Part shown: in pieces, positions 52,268 to 61,126 of the stretch | Layout: each line of letters starts with the position of its first letter | How positions within the stretch are numbered: position 1 is the first letter of the stretch | NCBI RefSeq assembly: GCF_900289175.1 | Contig: NZ_LT985747.1 | Span: forward strand, 1,799,667-1,863,666 | Length of the DNA stretch: 64,000 nt | DNA from: Paenibacillus faecalis | GTDB taxonomy: Bacteria > Bacillota > Bacilli > Paenibacillales > Paenibacillaceae | Direction of reading: 5' to 3' | Notes under the pieces: model-generated | Database searches by the model: none | What the model was told of the DNA's origin: nothing | The model's input: the letters and a program-made list of their open reading frames with translations, nothing else | Program-made: the position numbers and the translations under genes

Positions 52268-53089
52268 TTATAGGAGCTGATCTGTTCGAGCAAAATACCG
52301 TCCAAGCTCAACCATCATACTGCCCATCCTTTCCTCTTCTGGCACAACCTTTACATCAACACCCTCTTCCCGCAACCCCTGAGCTGTTACTTTACCGACA
52401 GCTGCCGCGATAACCCTGCCGTTAAAAGCTTGGACAAGTTCCTCAAATTTATCCTGCTTCCGGGCAAATTCTGACAGGAATCGAAACTGAGGTGCGCTAG
52501 TAAACGCGACCGCGTCAACCTTAGCTGCGATAATCTCATTCATAAGCCGCTCAAGTTCCTGCTCTTCAGGCGGGATATGCTTGTAAGGCAAAATTGATGT
52601 GACCTCGGCTCCGTTTTCCTCCAGCCAGGACACGAGCACAGGTGCCGATTCTCCATGCAGCTGAAGCATAACACGTTTTCCAGACAAATCATGTGATTTA
52701 AATGAGCGAATCAGCCCTGCCGTGCTCCCGTCATCGTCTCTTACGATCGGCGAAAGACCGTGTTTTTTCAATGCATTTACTGTTTTATACCCTCTAGCAG
52801 CAATCGATGCACCTTTTATAACTTCAAGCAACCTGTCCTTCAATCCCATCTGCTCTGCTGCTGACATGATCGCTTCAAAGCCAATTCCCGTCGTGAATAC
52901 ATTCCAGGCCGGCGGTTCACTCAGCCAGAGCTTGATCGAGTCACTCAACGACTCATGATCAAGGAATACCGTTCCCTGAGCCGGACGCAGCACTGGCGTG
53001 CCGCCCATTTTTATCACAAGCTTTGCCATATCCTCTGCCTTGCGGGGACCAGCCAACGCAATCACTTTTCCCTTCATCGTTTCTGCCAT
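52268..53089 (-). CDS. hemD: Uroporphyrinogen-III synthase (HemD-like)
   Basis: Protein of 273 residues with the two-domain HemD fold: IALAGPRKAEDMAKLVIKMG, WNVFTTGIGFEAI, ASIAARGYKTVNALKKHG, VMLQLHGESAPVLVSWLEENG, DAVAFTSAPQFRFLSEF and the conserved AAVGKVTAQGLREEGVDV. The enzyme closes hydroxymethylbilane to uroporphyrinogen III, but this copy is outside a hem operon and carries substitutions, so it may instead be one of the regulator-associated HemD-like proteins. A winged-helix gene is next upstream on the same strand. The start ATG at 53089 follows GGGAGG; the frame is open to 53224. Confidence 0.83.
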   Translation of the reverse strand: MAETMKGKVIALAGPRKAEDMAKLVIKMGGTPVLRPAQGTVFLDHESLSDSIKLWLSEPPAWNVFTTGIGFEAIMSAAEQMGLKDRLLEVIKGASIAARGYKTVNALKKHGLSPIVRDDDGSTAGLIRSFKSHDLSGKRVMLQLHGESAPVLVSWLEENGAEVTSILPYKHIPPEEQELERLMNEIIAAKVDAVAFTSAPQFRFLSEFARKQDKFEELVQAFNGRVIAAAVGKVTAQGLREEGVDVKVVPEEERMGSMMVELGRYFARTDQLL

Positions 53090-53221
53090 AAATTCGCCTC
53101 CCATGCTTTCCATCTTCTCTTCCTGCTGGTGTTTTGTTATTTTAATACAGTATACTGGCCCGGTCGATGAATATAAAGCAAAGGATAAAAAGCATTCTTG
53201 CAAAAAATGTATAAATCCAAA

Positions 53222-53266
53222 CAAAAAAAAGAGGACTCAATCCGCCAGGCGGTATCCGACTCCTCT
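53222..53266 (-). terminator. Terminator overlapping the end of the winged-helix gene
   Basis: AGAGGA/TCCTCT arms with inner ACCGCC/GGCGG pairing and eight T on the minus strand. It includes the stop codon of the gene at 53237. Confidence 0.75.
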
Positions 53267-54067
53267 AACTGTTGCGATATAACGCGGTGAGTTTGCACTG
53301 TCACCGAGCTTTTTCCGCAAGCTTTTGATATGAACGTCAACCACATTGCTGCTTCCGAGAAAATCGGTCTCCCAGATTTCACTCATCAGCTCCTCACGCG
53401 TGAGCACCGCACCTTCATTGTCCAGAAGAAGGACCAATAGGCTATATTCTGTCTTTGTCAAATGTATCGGTGTTTGTCCGCGCTGTACCAGCATTTTATC
53501 CCGGTCGATCCATAAATCCTTATACCGGTTCTGGCTGGCATCCGCCAAGTCTTGAGAGGGAGCAGCCGACATAGAATGCACACGAATCGTTCGTTGTACC
53601 TGATAAAGCAGCGTTTCCTTGGAACGCGGAGGCCATACCATGATCTCCTCCTGCAGCAGCCTGCTGCTGGCAAAGCTCATCAGCTCTTCACTTACGAGAT
53701 ACATCACAGGAATATTCAGACCAGCAGCAGACGGAATGAGCATATTCCGCTCCGCTTCAAATTGATCTATGTCTCTGCATTCAGTCATATCAGCTACGAT
53801 CAATCCCGTATCCAGCGCTGACTGCAGGCGCGGCTCCCATTTCCGCAATACCATAACATCAAAGCAGTTCTCTGACAAAATACGAACCAGCTCATGAATT
53901 CGGCCTGGAGAACGGCTGATCATCGCAGCCTGGAATAAAGAGACCGGACAAGAATCCACAGCAGACGTCTCCGACGCAGGCCTTCCATATGGGGCGGCGG
54001 TCTGCCAGCCCTTTAACGGGACGATTTCGCTTAATCGTTCCATCATTTGTTGCGTTTGGTTTGACAA
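53237..54067 (-). CDS. OmpR-type winged-helix regulator with degenerate receiver-like domain
   Basis: Protein of about 276 residues. The C-terminal Trans_reg_C domain is clear: KTEYSLLVLLLDNEGAVLTREELMSEIW, VVDVHIKSLRKKLGD and YIATVRGVGYRL. The N-terminal ~170 residues resemble a receiver fold in layout (GLIVADMTECRDI, NIPVMYLVSEE) but lack the normal acidic pocket and phosphoacceptor. The start is not certain: the frame overlaps the PerR-like gene; a TTG at 54067, 6 nt after GGGGGTG, is chosen over a GTG at 54076. Context (PerR-like, wHTH, HemD) points to iron, heme or oxidative-stress control. Confidence 0.75.
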   Translation of the reverse strand: MSNQTQQMMERLSEIVPLKGWQTAAPYGRPASETSAVDSCPVSLFQAAMISRSPGRIHELVRILSENCFDVMVLRKWEPRLQSALDTGLIVADMTECRDIDQFEAERNMLIPSAAGLNIPVMYLVSEELMSFASSRLLQEEIMVWPPRSKETLLYQVQRTIRVHSMSAAPSQDLADASQNRYKDLWIDRDKMLVQRGQTPIHLTKTEYSLLVLLLDNEGAVLTREELMSEIWETDFLGSSNVVDVHIKSLRKKLGDSANSPRYIATVRGVGYRLAD

Positions 54068-54447
54068 TCCGGACACACCCCCCCGAACACGACATGAGCA
54101 TGATGTACAGCGTACCCCGTCTCTGTTGCAACAGCTTTCTCCCAATCCTTGGGGACCTCTGTCATCACCTCATCCACCTGACCACAGACCTCACATATGA
54201 TATGTTGATGCTCATCGGTACGGGCATCGTAACGGCTCGCACTTTCGCCTAGCTTTAACTCCCGAATAAGCTGTTTATCAGTCAAGTAACGAAGAGAGTT
54301 ATACACCGTACCGTATGCCAGATTATATCCTTTTTCCATCAGACGATTCATCACTTCCGCAGCTGTCGGATGATCATTTGACTGCTTGATCACATCATAA
54401 ACGGCCTGACGCTGTGTCGTTAAATTTAATGCCTTCAATAAATTCAC
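54043..54447 (-). CDS. perR: Fur-family regulator, PerR type
   Basis: Metal-dependent repressor of 134 residues. The winged helix contains HPTAAEVMNRLMEKGYNLAYGTVYNSLRYL; the regulatory metal ligands of PerR are matched by the His of HPTAAEV, the Asp of RYDARTDEHQH and its two His, and the structural zinc site by CEVCG and CPDC. This set fits PerR, which senses peroxide by metal-catalysed His oxidation, better than Fur or Zur. The 3' end overlaps the winged-helix gene, so the two are probably coupled. More than one PerR-like protein can exist per genome, so the symbol is by family. Confidence 0.83.
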   Translation of the reverse strand: MNLLKALNLTTQRQAVYDVIKQSNDHPTAAEVMNRLMEKGYNLAYGTVYNSLRYLTDKQLIRELKLGESASRYDARTDEHQHIICEVCGQVDEVMTEVPKDWEKAVATETGYAVHHAHVVFGGVCPDCQTKRNK

Positions 54448-54630
54448 CCCTTTTTTAACTTAATATTTAGATCAAGTATAAATCTTAATCTTAATAACGT
54501 CAATCATTCCCGTTCCAAACGCCCTTTCGCCAATCTTTAACTTTTCTTAAGAATCAATTTATAAACACTTAATTCTGTTTGCCTACACTAGTAGATATCA
54601 CCAAGACAAAGGAAAGGAGAATCGCCAACT
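54448..54630. other. Divergent region between perR and the D,D-carboxypeptidase gene
   Basis: A/T-rich, 183 bp. It contains an imperfect dyad (ATTTA-N9-TAAAT and AGAT/ATCT at about 54465-54490) that could be a PerR-type box, but it does not match TTATAAT-N-ATTATAA well. GGAAAGGAG ends the region as the carboxypeptidase ribosome binding site. Confidence 0.35.
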
Positions 54631-55557
54631 ATGAAGCCAGAATCCAAAGAAAACATACCACCTCGGACCCGACGAAAAAATAGAAGATCGCGTTTCAAAC
54701 TTCACCTTGTGTTCCTCTCCCTGAGCGTTATTATTGTTGCTTTATATATCATTAAAATATTTATCCCGCCCCAACTGGAGGTACAAGCTGCCGTGCTTAT
54801 TAACGCCGACAACGGTAAAGTTCTGTATTCCCACAACGCCGATCAGGCACTGCCTCCTGCCAGCATGTCAAAGATCATGACGGAACTTATCGTTTTAGAA
54901 GCCGTTCATTCGGGAAATTACACTTGGGACGATGAGGTAAGGGTCAGTGACTACGCCGCAAGAGTGCCGGGATCTCAAGTCGGTATAGAGACGGGTGAAA
55001 TATACAGCTTAAAGCAAATGTTTGACGCGCTCGTTATTCATTCCGCCAATGATGCCGCTGTAGCGATCGCGGAGCATCTGAGCGGTACTGAGACGGAATT
55101 TGTACATCTGATGAACGAGAAAGCGACAGATATCGGCCTATCACTCCAAACCGTATACGGTAACGCCTCAGGCCTTTCGGCTGACGATCTTCAAGAATTT
55201 CCTGAAGCAGCCTCTTCCGTAGACACGATGATGACCGCAAGAGACACGGCCCTTTTAACAAAAACACTTATTCAACAATACCCGGAAGTGCTGGAGGTAA
55301 CCAAGCAAAAGGATATGTATATCCCTCAAAAGGAGATATCTCTGCATACAACCAATCTGATGCTTCCGGGCGAAACTCACGAATATGAAGGTAGCAACGG
55401 GTTCAAAACAGGGTATACGCCGCAGGCAGGCTACTGTTTCACCGGAACAGCCGAACGCGGAGGCACTAGACTGATTTCTGTCATCATGGGCGCAGAAGAT
55501 TCCAACAAACGATTTACCGAAACCCGGAAATTGATGGATTACGGTTTTCGCAGATAA
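54631..55557 (+). CDS. D-alanyl-D-alanine carboxypeptidase (S11, DacF-like)
   Basis: Cell-wall peptidase of 308 residues. A basic N-terminus and one membrane helix (LHLVFLSLSVIIVALYIIKI) anchor it, with the S11 domain outside. Catalytic motifs: SMSK (SxxK, in PPASMSKIMTEL), SAN in LVIHSANDAAVA and KTG in GFKTGYTPQAG. It removes the terminal D-Ala of muropeptide stems and so trims cross-linking. There is no C-terminal amphipathic anchor, unlike DacA; at ~310 residues it is shorter than DacA and lacks domain II. AAGGAGA precedes the ATG. Confidence 0.9.
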   Translation: MKPESKENIPPRTRRKNRRSRFKLHLVFLSLSVIIVALYIIKIFIPPQLEVQAAVLINADNGKVLYSHNADQALPPASMSKIMTELIVLEAVHSGNYTWDDEVRVSDYAARVPGSQVGIETGEIYSLKQMFDALVIHSANDAAVAIAEHLSGTETEFVHLMNEKATDIGLSLQTVYGNASGLSADDLQEFPEAASSVDTMMTARDTALLTKTLIQQYPEVLEVTKQKDMYIPQKEISLHTTNLMLPGETHEYEGSNGFKTGYTPQAGYCFTGTAERGGTRLISVIMGAEDSNKRFTETRKLMDYGFRR

Positions 55558-55573
55558 GTACGAAGGAACAAAT

Positions 55574-55616
55574 AAAAAAAGAAACGGACCCATCGCCTTA
55601 CGGATGATCCGTTTCT
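55574..55616. terminator. Bidirectional terminator between carboxypeptidase and aldo/keto reductase
   Basis: GAAACGGA/TCCGTTTC with inner CATC/GATG; seven T on the minus strand, weaker on the plus strand. Confidence 0.8.
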
Positions 55617-55623
55617 GATTATA

Positions 55624-56562
55624 TTAGGCCAAAATCTCCTCAATAGCTGTCAGCGTGTCCGGTGATAGCTTGATACCGGATGCTTGTACATTCTCTTCAA
55701 CTTGTTCCGGGCGGCTTGCACCGACAAGGGCACTCGCCACATTGTCCTTACGCAACACCCAGGCGAGCGCCAGCTGTGAGACACTGATCCCCAGCTCGCT
55801 GGCGATGCCTCCCAAGGCCTGTACTTTTTTAATACGATCTTCGTTAATTTTCAATCGATCTGCCCCAAGTTTAGACGCGCGGCTGTTCGCTGGTATATCC
55901 TTCACGGATGCATACTTGCCAGTCAGCACACCTTGAGCCAGCGGTGAATATACAACTTGACCGATACCCTTCTTCTCGCCAAGCGGAATAATTTCTTCCT
56001 CAATGCTGCGCTCAAACATATTATACAGCGGCTGGTTGACGACAATTCGGTCAAGGAGGTAACGATCCGCCACCGCCAAAGCTTCTTGCATCTGGGCTGC
56101 CGTCCACATACTGACCCCGACATAAAGCACTTTCCCCTGGCGAACCAGATCATCCAGTGCGCGAAGGGTTTCTTCAATTGGCGTTTCTGAGCTGAAGCGA
56201 TGGCAGTAATAAATATCTACATAATCCGTGCCAAGGCGCTTTAAGCTGGCATGACATTGCTCCATCATATGCTTGCGGGACAGCCCCTGATCATTAGGTC
56301 CGTCACCCATTTTGCCAAAAACTTTGGTGGCCAGTACATAAGATTCCCGTGGAAATGCTCTCAATGTTTCTCCGACAACAATCTCAGCAGCGCCTTGCTC
56401 ATAAACATTGGCCGTATCAAAGAAATTTACACCAAGGCCATAGGCTGTCTGGATTGACTTCACGGCATTTTCCTTTTCCACATAACCGCCATACGTCAAC
56501 CAGCTCCCCAAACTGATGCTGCTTACCTTAAGTCCACTGCCGCCTAACCTTCTGAATTCCAC
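55624..56562 (-). CDS. Aldo/keto reductase, Kv-beta-like (AKR6/YghZ group)
   Basis: NADPH-dependent oxidoreductase of 312 residues. Catalytic residues: Asp and Tyr in NFFDTANVYEQGAAE, Lys in YVLATKVFGKMGDGPND and His in VDIYYCHRFSSETPIEETL. FGKMGDGPNDQGLSRKHM is characteristic of the potassium-channel beta-subunit-like group. SALVGASRPEQVEENV is the cofactor-binding end. The start is a GTG 10 nt after AGGAGG. Distinct from the aldo/keto reductase at 34656. Substrate unknown. Confidence 0.9.
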   Translation of the reverse strand: MEFRRLGGSGLKVSSISLGSWLTYGGYVEKENAVKSIQTAYGLGVNFFDTANVYEQGAAEIVVGETLRAFPRESYVLATKVFGKMGDGPNDQGLSRKHMMEQCHASLKRLGTDYVDIYYCHRFSSETPIEETLRALDDLVRQGKVLYVGVSMWTAAQMQEALAVADRYLLDRIVVNQPLYNMFERSIEEEIIPLGEKKGIGQVVYSPLAQGVLTGKYASVKDIPANSRASKLGADRLKINEDRIKKVQALGGIASELGISVSQLALAWVLRKDNVASALVGASRPEQVEENVQASGIKLSPDTLTAIEEILA

Positions 56563-56918
56563 AATTCGTCAACCTCCTTGTGCAAGATAGATGCCTCCTT
56601 TTATTTTAGCATCATCTTCCCTAATTCATAGTGCTTAACGTCAACGTGTGTAACCGGAAAATCTGATTCTTGTATGAAGTGTAATTTACATCGTTAAAAT
56701 TTCGGGGTTGTATGCATGTATCCCTCAAATTATGAGCAAAACTCTAAATATCCTATTTTCACACTCCCTCATCCATGATCCGAATCAAGCTAAAACAAGT
56801 AGATGCACCTGTCTTTTCTATATCCCCTACCCTCGTTTCTTTTTTTTCAATCGTGGTAATAATGAATGTCATACAGATGAGGCGAGGCAAATCTTGTACC
56901 TTAGGAGGCCATGATAGA
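56563..56918. other. Intergenic region before the YhfW-like gene
   Basis: About 350 bp. An open frame from 56775 continues into the YhfW-like gene but has no ribosome binding site before 56919. TTGTAT followed at 18 nt by TTAAAAT near 56672-56701 could be a promoter, overlapping a TGTAA-T-TTACA palindrome. Nothing else was recognised. Confidence 0.4.
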
Positions 56919-58472
56919 ATGGGTGAACATATTCAGAAGGAGCAGGGACTTCCAAAGTACCCGCAATCTTTGTGGAGAGCGACAACAGAGCTCCCTACTT
57001 TTCCAAGACTGAAAAAGAATATAAAGACCGATGTCGCTGTAGTAGGCGCCGGAATTACAGGTATTACCACTGCCTATTTGCTGGCGAAGGCTGGCAAGCA
57101 GGTCGTTTTATTGGATGCCGGGCGAATTATGAACGGAACTACCGGATTTACAACCGCCAAAGTAACGGCACAGCATGGGATGATTTATGACGAGCTCATC
57201 AACCATTTTGGCGAAGAAAAAGCGCGTTTCTATTATGAGGTTAACCATAAAGCGATGAATTTTATTGGAAATCAGATCAAAGAATGGAACGTCGACTGTG
57301 ACTGGAAACAGGAAGATGCCTATATTTACACACAGGATGAGAGCAACACGCTCTCGCAATTAAAAAATGAGTACAAGGCTTATGAGAAGCTGGGCATTCC
57401 CGGAGAATGGTTGGAATCGGTTCCCCTTCCCATGTCGGTTCACGGAGCGATTAAAATGCCGGGACAGCACCGTTTCCATCCTCTGGCCTATTTAAAACGG
57501 ATGGTCGAGGAATTTCTCAAGATGGGCGGCGAAATTTACGAGAATACCACGATCGGAGAAGAAGTGGAAACAAAAGGGCCACTAACGATCAAAGCCGAGC
57601 GGGGCAACCATAGCATCACATGCCAATACGCCGTGTCCGCATCCCATTTTCCCTTCTGTGACGGAAAAGGGCTTTATTTCACCAGACTTCATGTGGAGCG
57701 TTCTTATGCCTTGGCCGTGAAACCGGAAACCGCTTATCCGGGCGGGATGTATCTGAGTGTTGACAAACCTAGCCGCTCTTTGCGATCTGTAACGTATAAC
57801 GGCGAGGAACTCGTCATTGCTGGCGGCGAGAATCATCCGACCGGTAAAAGTGAATCCACCCATACCCATTACGAGAACTTAGAGAAGTTTGCAGGAGAGC
57901 TGCTTGGTGCTCGTCATATCCCTTACCGCTGGTCCACACAGGATTTAATCACCTTGGATAATCTGCCTTACATCGGCCCTATAACTTCCAATCAGGATCG
58001 GATTCTGGTGGCAACCGGGTATCGGAAATGGGGCATGACAAACAGTACGGCTGCCGCACATGTTATGACAGATTATATTCTGGGTAAAGACAACCGTTAT
58101 TCCGAGCTGTACACACCATCCCGGTTCAAGGCTGACCCGGCTTTAAAAACATTTATTGTTCAAAATGCAGGAGTTGCCAAAGAGTTCATCTCTGGCAAAA
58201 CAGAAATGACCTATCATAAAATTGAACATTTGCAGGCTGGTGAAGGAGCGGTTGTCCGTCATAACGGCCAGAGGGCCGGTGCTTACAAGGACGAGGAGGG
58301 CAATCTGTACCTGCTCGATACGACTTGTACGCACCTCGGCTGTGAAACACAGTGGAATGAAGGCGAACGATCCTGGGACTGTCCATGCCACGGCTCCCGA
58401 TACAGCTATAAGGGTGAAGTGCTGGAAGGACCTGCAATCGATCCGCTTAAAAAGCTGGACCCTCACGAATAA
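56919..58472 (+). CDS. FAD-dependent oxidoreductase fused to a Rieske [2Fe-2S] domain (YhfW-like)
   Basis: Protein of 517 residues. The N-terminal DAO domain binds FAD through DVAVVGAGITGITTAYLLAK; GGMYLSVDKPSRSLR and ILVATGYRKWGMTNSTAAA are typical of the family. The C-terminal ~95 residues form a Rieske domain with CTHLGC and CPCHGSRY providing two Cys and two His ligands. The combination is that of B. subtilis YhfW, whose substrate is not established. AGGAGG lies 10 nt upstream of the ATG at 56919. Monocistronic with its own terminator. Confidence 0.88.
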   Translation: MGEHIQKEQGLPKYPQSLWRATTELPTFPRLKKNIKTDVAVVGAGITGITTAYLLAKAGKQVVLLDAGRIMNGTTGFTTAKVTAQHGMIYDELINHFGEEKARFYYEVNHKAMNFIGNQIKEWNVDCDWKQEDAYIYTQDESNTLSQLKNEYKAYEKLGIPGEWLESVPLPMSVHGAIKMPGQHRFHPLAYLKRMVEEFLKMGGEIYENTTIGEEVETKGPLTIKAERGNHSITCQYAVSASHFPFCDGKGLYFTRLHVERSYALAVKPETAYPGGMYLSVDKPSRSLRSVTYNGEELVIAGGENHPTGKSESTHTHYENLEKFAGELLGARHIPYRWSTQDLITLDNLPYIGPITSNQDRILVATGYRKWGMTNSTAAAHVMTDYILGKDNRYSELYTPSRFKADPALKTFIVQNAGVAKEFISGKTEMTYHKIEHLQAGEGAVVRHNGQRAGAYKDEEGNLYLLDTTCTHLGCETQWNEGERSWDCPCHGSRYSYKGEVLEGPAIDPLKKLDPHE

Positions 58473-58480
58473 CAAAAAGA

Positions 58481-58528
58481 GGCAAGCTCTAAAGGGGCTT
58501 TCATACCCCCATGAGCTTGCCTTTTTTA
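58481..58528 (+). terminator. Terminator of the YhfW-like gene
   Basis: AGGCAAGCTC and GAGCTTGCCT arms followed by TTTTTT; an inner GGGG/CCCC pairing strengthens it. Confidence 0.88.
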
Positions 58529-58531
58529 ATC

Positions 58532-58984
58532 TTAAGCCGTGACCGATTCCAGCTGCTCACGATAGGCTTCAAGCGAGCAATCTACAATAACATTCACTAA
58601 TGCCGGATGGATATCGATCATCCATGGCATAGCATAATTCCATGCATTTTCCTCAATTTGAAGCTGTATCTCTCTTCGTCTCGTGTCATCTTCAGTGCCG
58701 TCCAGTTCATCACTCAGCTTCTGAAGGTGAGGATCAGCCGCATGACCCAACTCATGTGCAAACACAACGGCAAAATAATCATGAACAGACTCTAGAGAAC
58801 CAAACAGCTGTAAACATTGTTGTTTAATGACCTCGGTATACATTGTCACGCTGTGCGTATGGAGTGAATATTTTCCGCCAATTAACCGTCCCCCGGGAAA
58901 ATACCTTTCCAGCTTCACCGTGACTCCGCTGCCCGACCGACGTAGCAATTCTGTAACGATTCGGTTCAGTACAGACTTGTTCAA
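58532..58984 (-). CDS. Uncharacterised HExxH zincin-like protein
   Basis: Protein of 150 residues with FAHELGHAADPHLQ (HExxH followed by a third potential ligand, His of DPH) at about residues 75-88, preceded by VHDYFAVV, a layout like small zinc metallopeptidases of the gluzincin/SprT style. No signal peptide. The C-terminal part (EENAWNYAMPWMIDIHPALVNVIVD) has a Glu that could complete a site. The frame begins at a TTG 10 nt after GGGAG; there is no in-frame ATG close by. I do not recognise a named family; catalysis is inferred from the motif. Confidence 0.65.
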   Translation of the reverse strand: MNKSVLNRIVTELLRRSGSGVTVKLERYFPGGRLIGGKYSLHTHSVTMYTEVIKQQCLQLFGSLESVHDYFAVVFAHELGHAADPHLQKLSDELDGTEDDTRRREIQLQIEENAWNYAMPWMIDIHPALVNVIVDCSLEAYREQLESVTA

Positions 58985-59127
58985 TTCATCATGGCTCCCT
59001 TATCCAATGTACATTCACATTATAAGAGAAGCGTTTGAAAATATGCAACGAAAATAGATGGTTATTTACAGAAAATGTGAAAGTTTTGCGTAGCTAACCG
59101 TCTTTCTAAGTCTCTTTTCCAAACTTG

Positions 59128-60426
59128 TTAATGTGCAAAAAATATAAGCTGAATCAAGAACAGCACCGCAAATATATACACGAGCGGATGTACATCACGG
59201 AACTTTCGCTTGGCGATCTTCATCACCGGATATGAGATAAATCCAAGCGCGATACCGTTTGCGATGCTCGACGTCAAGGGCATGCTGATAATAACAAGAA
59301 ACGCCGGAAACGCCTCTTCAAAATCATTCCACTCGATATCCGAAACGCTGCGGATCATCATGCATCCTACAACGATAAGACTCGGTGCTGTTATAGCAGC
59401 CACGCCAGACAACGAGCCAATCAAAGGGCTGAAAAACGCCGCCAAAATAAACAGTACGACTACCGTGATACCCGTCAAACCTGTTTTACCGCCTGCACCA
59501 ACGCCCGCTGCCGATTCCACCGTTGCTGCAGTTGGGCTTGTCCCGAACATGGAACCTAGAATCGTTCCGACAGAGTCTGCCGCGAAAGCACTGCCGGCAC
59601 GCTCCAGCTTGCCGTCTTTGAGCAGACCTGCTTGCTTCAAGATAGCGAGCATGGCGCCTGTCGTATCAAACAGCATGACGAGCAGGAAGGAGAACACAAC
59701 ACTGTACAGCCCATATTCAACAATCTCGCTGATCGAAGTGATCGGGTTGTACACCAAAATGCCCTCAGGCAGTTTAGGAATGGAAACAATACCCTGGTCA
59801 AAATGCAGCTGCCCGGTCAGCCAGGCAATCGCTCCGGTAACAATCATACCGACGAACAACGCTCCTTTTACATTCAGGGCAAGCAGCGCGATCGTTATAA
59901 CAATCCCGATCAATGTTAAAGCTACGCCGGGATCGGTAAAGTCACCAAGTGTAACAAGGTTGGTCTCATGATCTGCGATAATACCGGATAACCGCATGCC
60001 AATAAAAGCGATAAACAACCCGATCCCTGCCGCAATGGCATGCTTCAGATTCTCGGGAATCGCTTGGATCAGCTTCGTACGAAATGACGTTAAGGAGATT
60101 AACAAAAAAATAAGGCCCGAAATAAATACAGCCGAGAACCCTACCGTATATGGAATATCATGTCCTGCAATAACCGAATAAGTAAAATAAGCGTTCAGCC
60201 CCATAGCGGGTGCAATGACGATCGGATAATTGGCAAACAGCGCCATAAACAAGGTACCGATTACCGAGGCTGCAATCGTTGCAGTAAAGCTTTGATCAAA
60301 AGGTACACCGGCGTCTTTCAGAATCATCGGATTGACGATGATGATATAGGCTACGGTTAAAAAGACCGTGAACCCCGCCAGAACCTCTGTTTTTATCGTT
60401 GTATTGCGTTCTTTCAACTTAAACAT
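59128..60426 (-). CDS. pbuG: Hypoxanthine/guanine permease (PbuG/AzgA type, NCS2)
   Basis: Purine-proton symporter of 432 residues with about 13-14 helices. AGFTVFLTVAYIIIVNP, IVIAPAMGLNAYFTY (substrate-site region), LFDTTGAMLAILKQAGL and SMFGTSPTAATVESAAGVGAGGKTGLT are signatures of the AzgA-like branch. The ATG at 60426 follows AAGGGATG; the frame runs to 60486 without a site. No purine riboswitch was found upstream. It is divergent from the ferritin-like gene. Confidence 0.9.
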   Translation of the reverse strand: MFKLKERNTTIKTEVLAGFTVFLTVAYIIIVNPMILKDAGVPFDQSFTATIAASVIGTLFMALFANYPIVIAPAMGLNAYFTYSVIAGHDIPYTVGFSAVFISGLIFLLISLTSFRTKLIQAIPENLKHAIAAGIGLFIAFIGMRLSGIIADHETNLVTLGDFTDPGVALTLIGIVITIALLALNVKGALFVGMIVTGAIAWLTGQLHFDQGIVSIPKLPEGILVYNPITSISEIVEYGLYSVVFSFLLVMLFDTTGAMLAILKQAGLLKDGKLERAGSAFAADSVGTILGSMFGTSPTAATVESAAGVGAGGKTGLTGITVVVLFILAAFFSPLIGSLSGVAAITAPSLIVVGCMMIRSVSDIEWNDFEEAFPAFLVIISMPLTSSIANGIALGFISYPVMKIAKRKFRDVHPLVYIFAVLFLIQLIFFAH

Positions 60427-60635
60427 GTTAACATCCCTTCTTGCTGTGATTTTTCCATTGTAGAGCACAAAGGATAGAACATACAACGACTTTCAAAGCT
60501 TTACCATCCTATTTTCCCACAAAATAATCAATCTACTCCGTTAAAGGCCAGGCTTGAGTTGGAACATAGGCGTCTATCCTGCATACGATATTGAAACGAA
60601 AGCATATAGACGAAACCAAGGAGGTTATTTCTAAA

Positions 60636-61067
60636 GTGTATTCTCATATGCCCTATACTCAACCAAGCGTCAGTCCTGAGTTCATCCGGGGACTGGAACA
60701 AGCGATTAACGGTGAATACAGTGCCATATTGTGCTATGAGCAGCTTGGACGAATGTCTCCATCGGCCGAGCAGCGGAACATCATACATGAAATCCGGCAG
60801 GATGAAATCAGACATTACCGCTTGTTCTCGCAGTTGTATGTGTCGCTGACAGGACGGCAGCATACACCGCAAATTACGGAATCCTGCCCTAATGAGTACC
60901 GGGCAGGATTGTATTTTGCATTTCAAGACGAGCAGAAAACAGTCGACTTCTACCTTGGATTGTCCGATATCGCACCCGACATTAACACACGGGATTTATT
61001 CAGACGGGCCGCAGCAGATGAGCAGCAGCATGCGGTATGGTTTTTGTCGTTCTTAACATTGCCTTAA
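60636..61067 (+). CDS. Ferritin-like di-iron protein
   Basis: Four-helix protein of about 143 residues. Candidate di-iron ligands sit in INGEYSAILCYEQL, IRQDEIRHYRLF, FQDEQKTVDFYL and AADEQQHAVWF, the E..ExxH..E..ExxH pattern of rubrerythrin and ferritin-like proteins. There is no rubredoxin domain. AAGGAGG at 60618-60624 points to the GTG at 60636 (11 nt) rather than the TTG at 60591; ATG at 60648 is also possible. Role in iron or peroxide handling is inferred from the fold. Confidence 0.78.
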   Translation: MYSHMPYTQPSVSPEFIRGLEQAINGEYSAILCYEQLGRMSPSAEQRNIIHEIRQDEIRHYRLFSQLYVSLTGRQHTPQITESCPNEYRAGLYFAFQDEQKTVDFYLGLSDIAPDINTRDLFRRAAADEQQHAVWFLSFLTLP

Positions 61068-61126
61068 CCGTTACCCGTCGCTACCCGTCATATTTCCAAC
61101 AGAAGAACGGCTTGCAACAAGCTGGG

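Noticed and set aside
60427..60600. Purine riboswitch upstream of pbuG
   Set aside because: The conserved TATAA...CCTAATA-type aptamer loops are absent.
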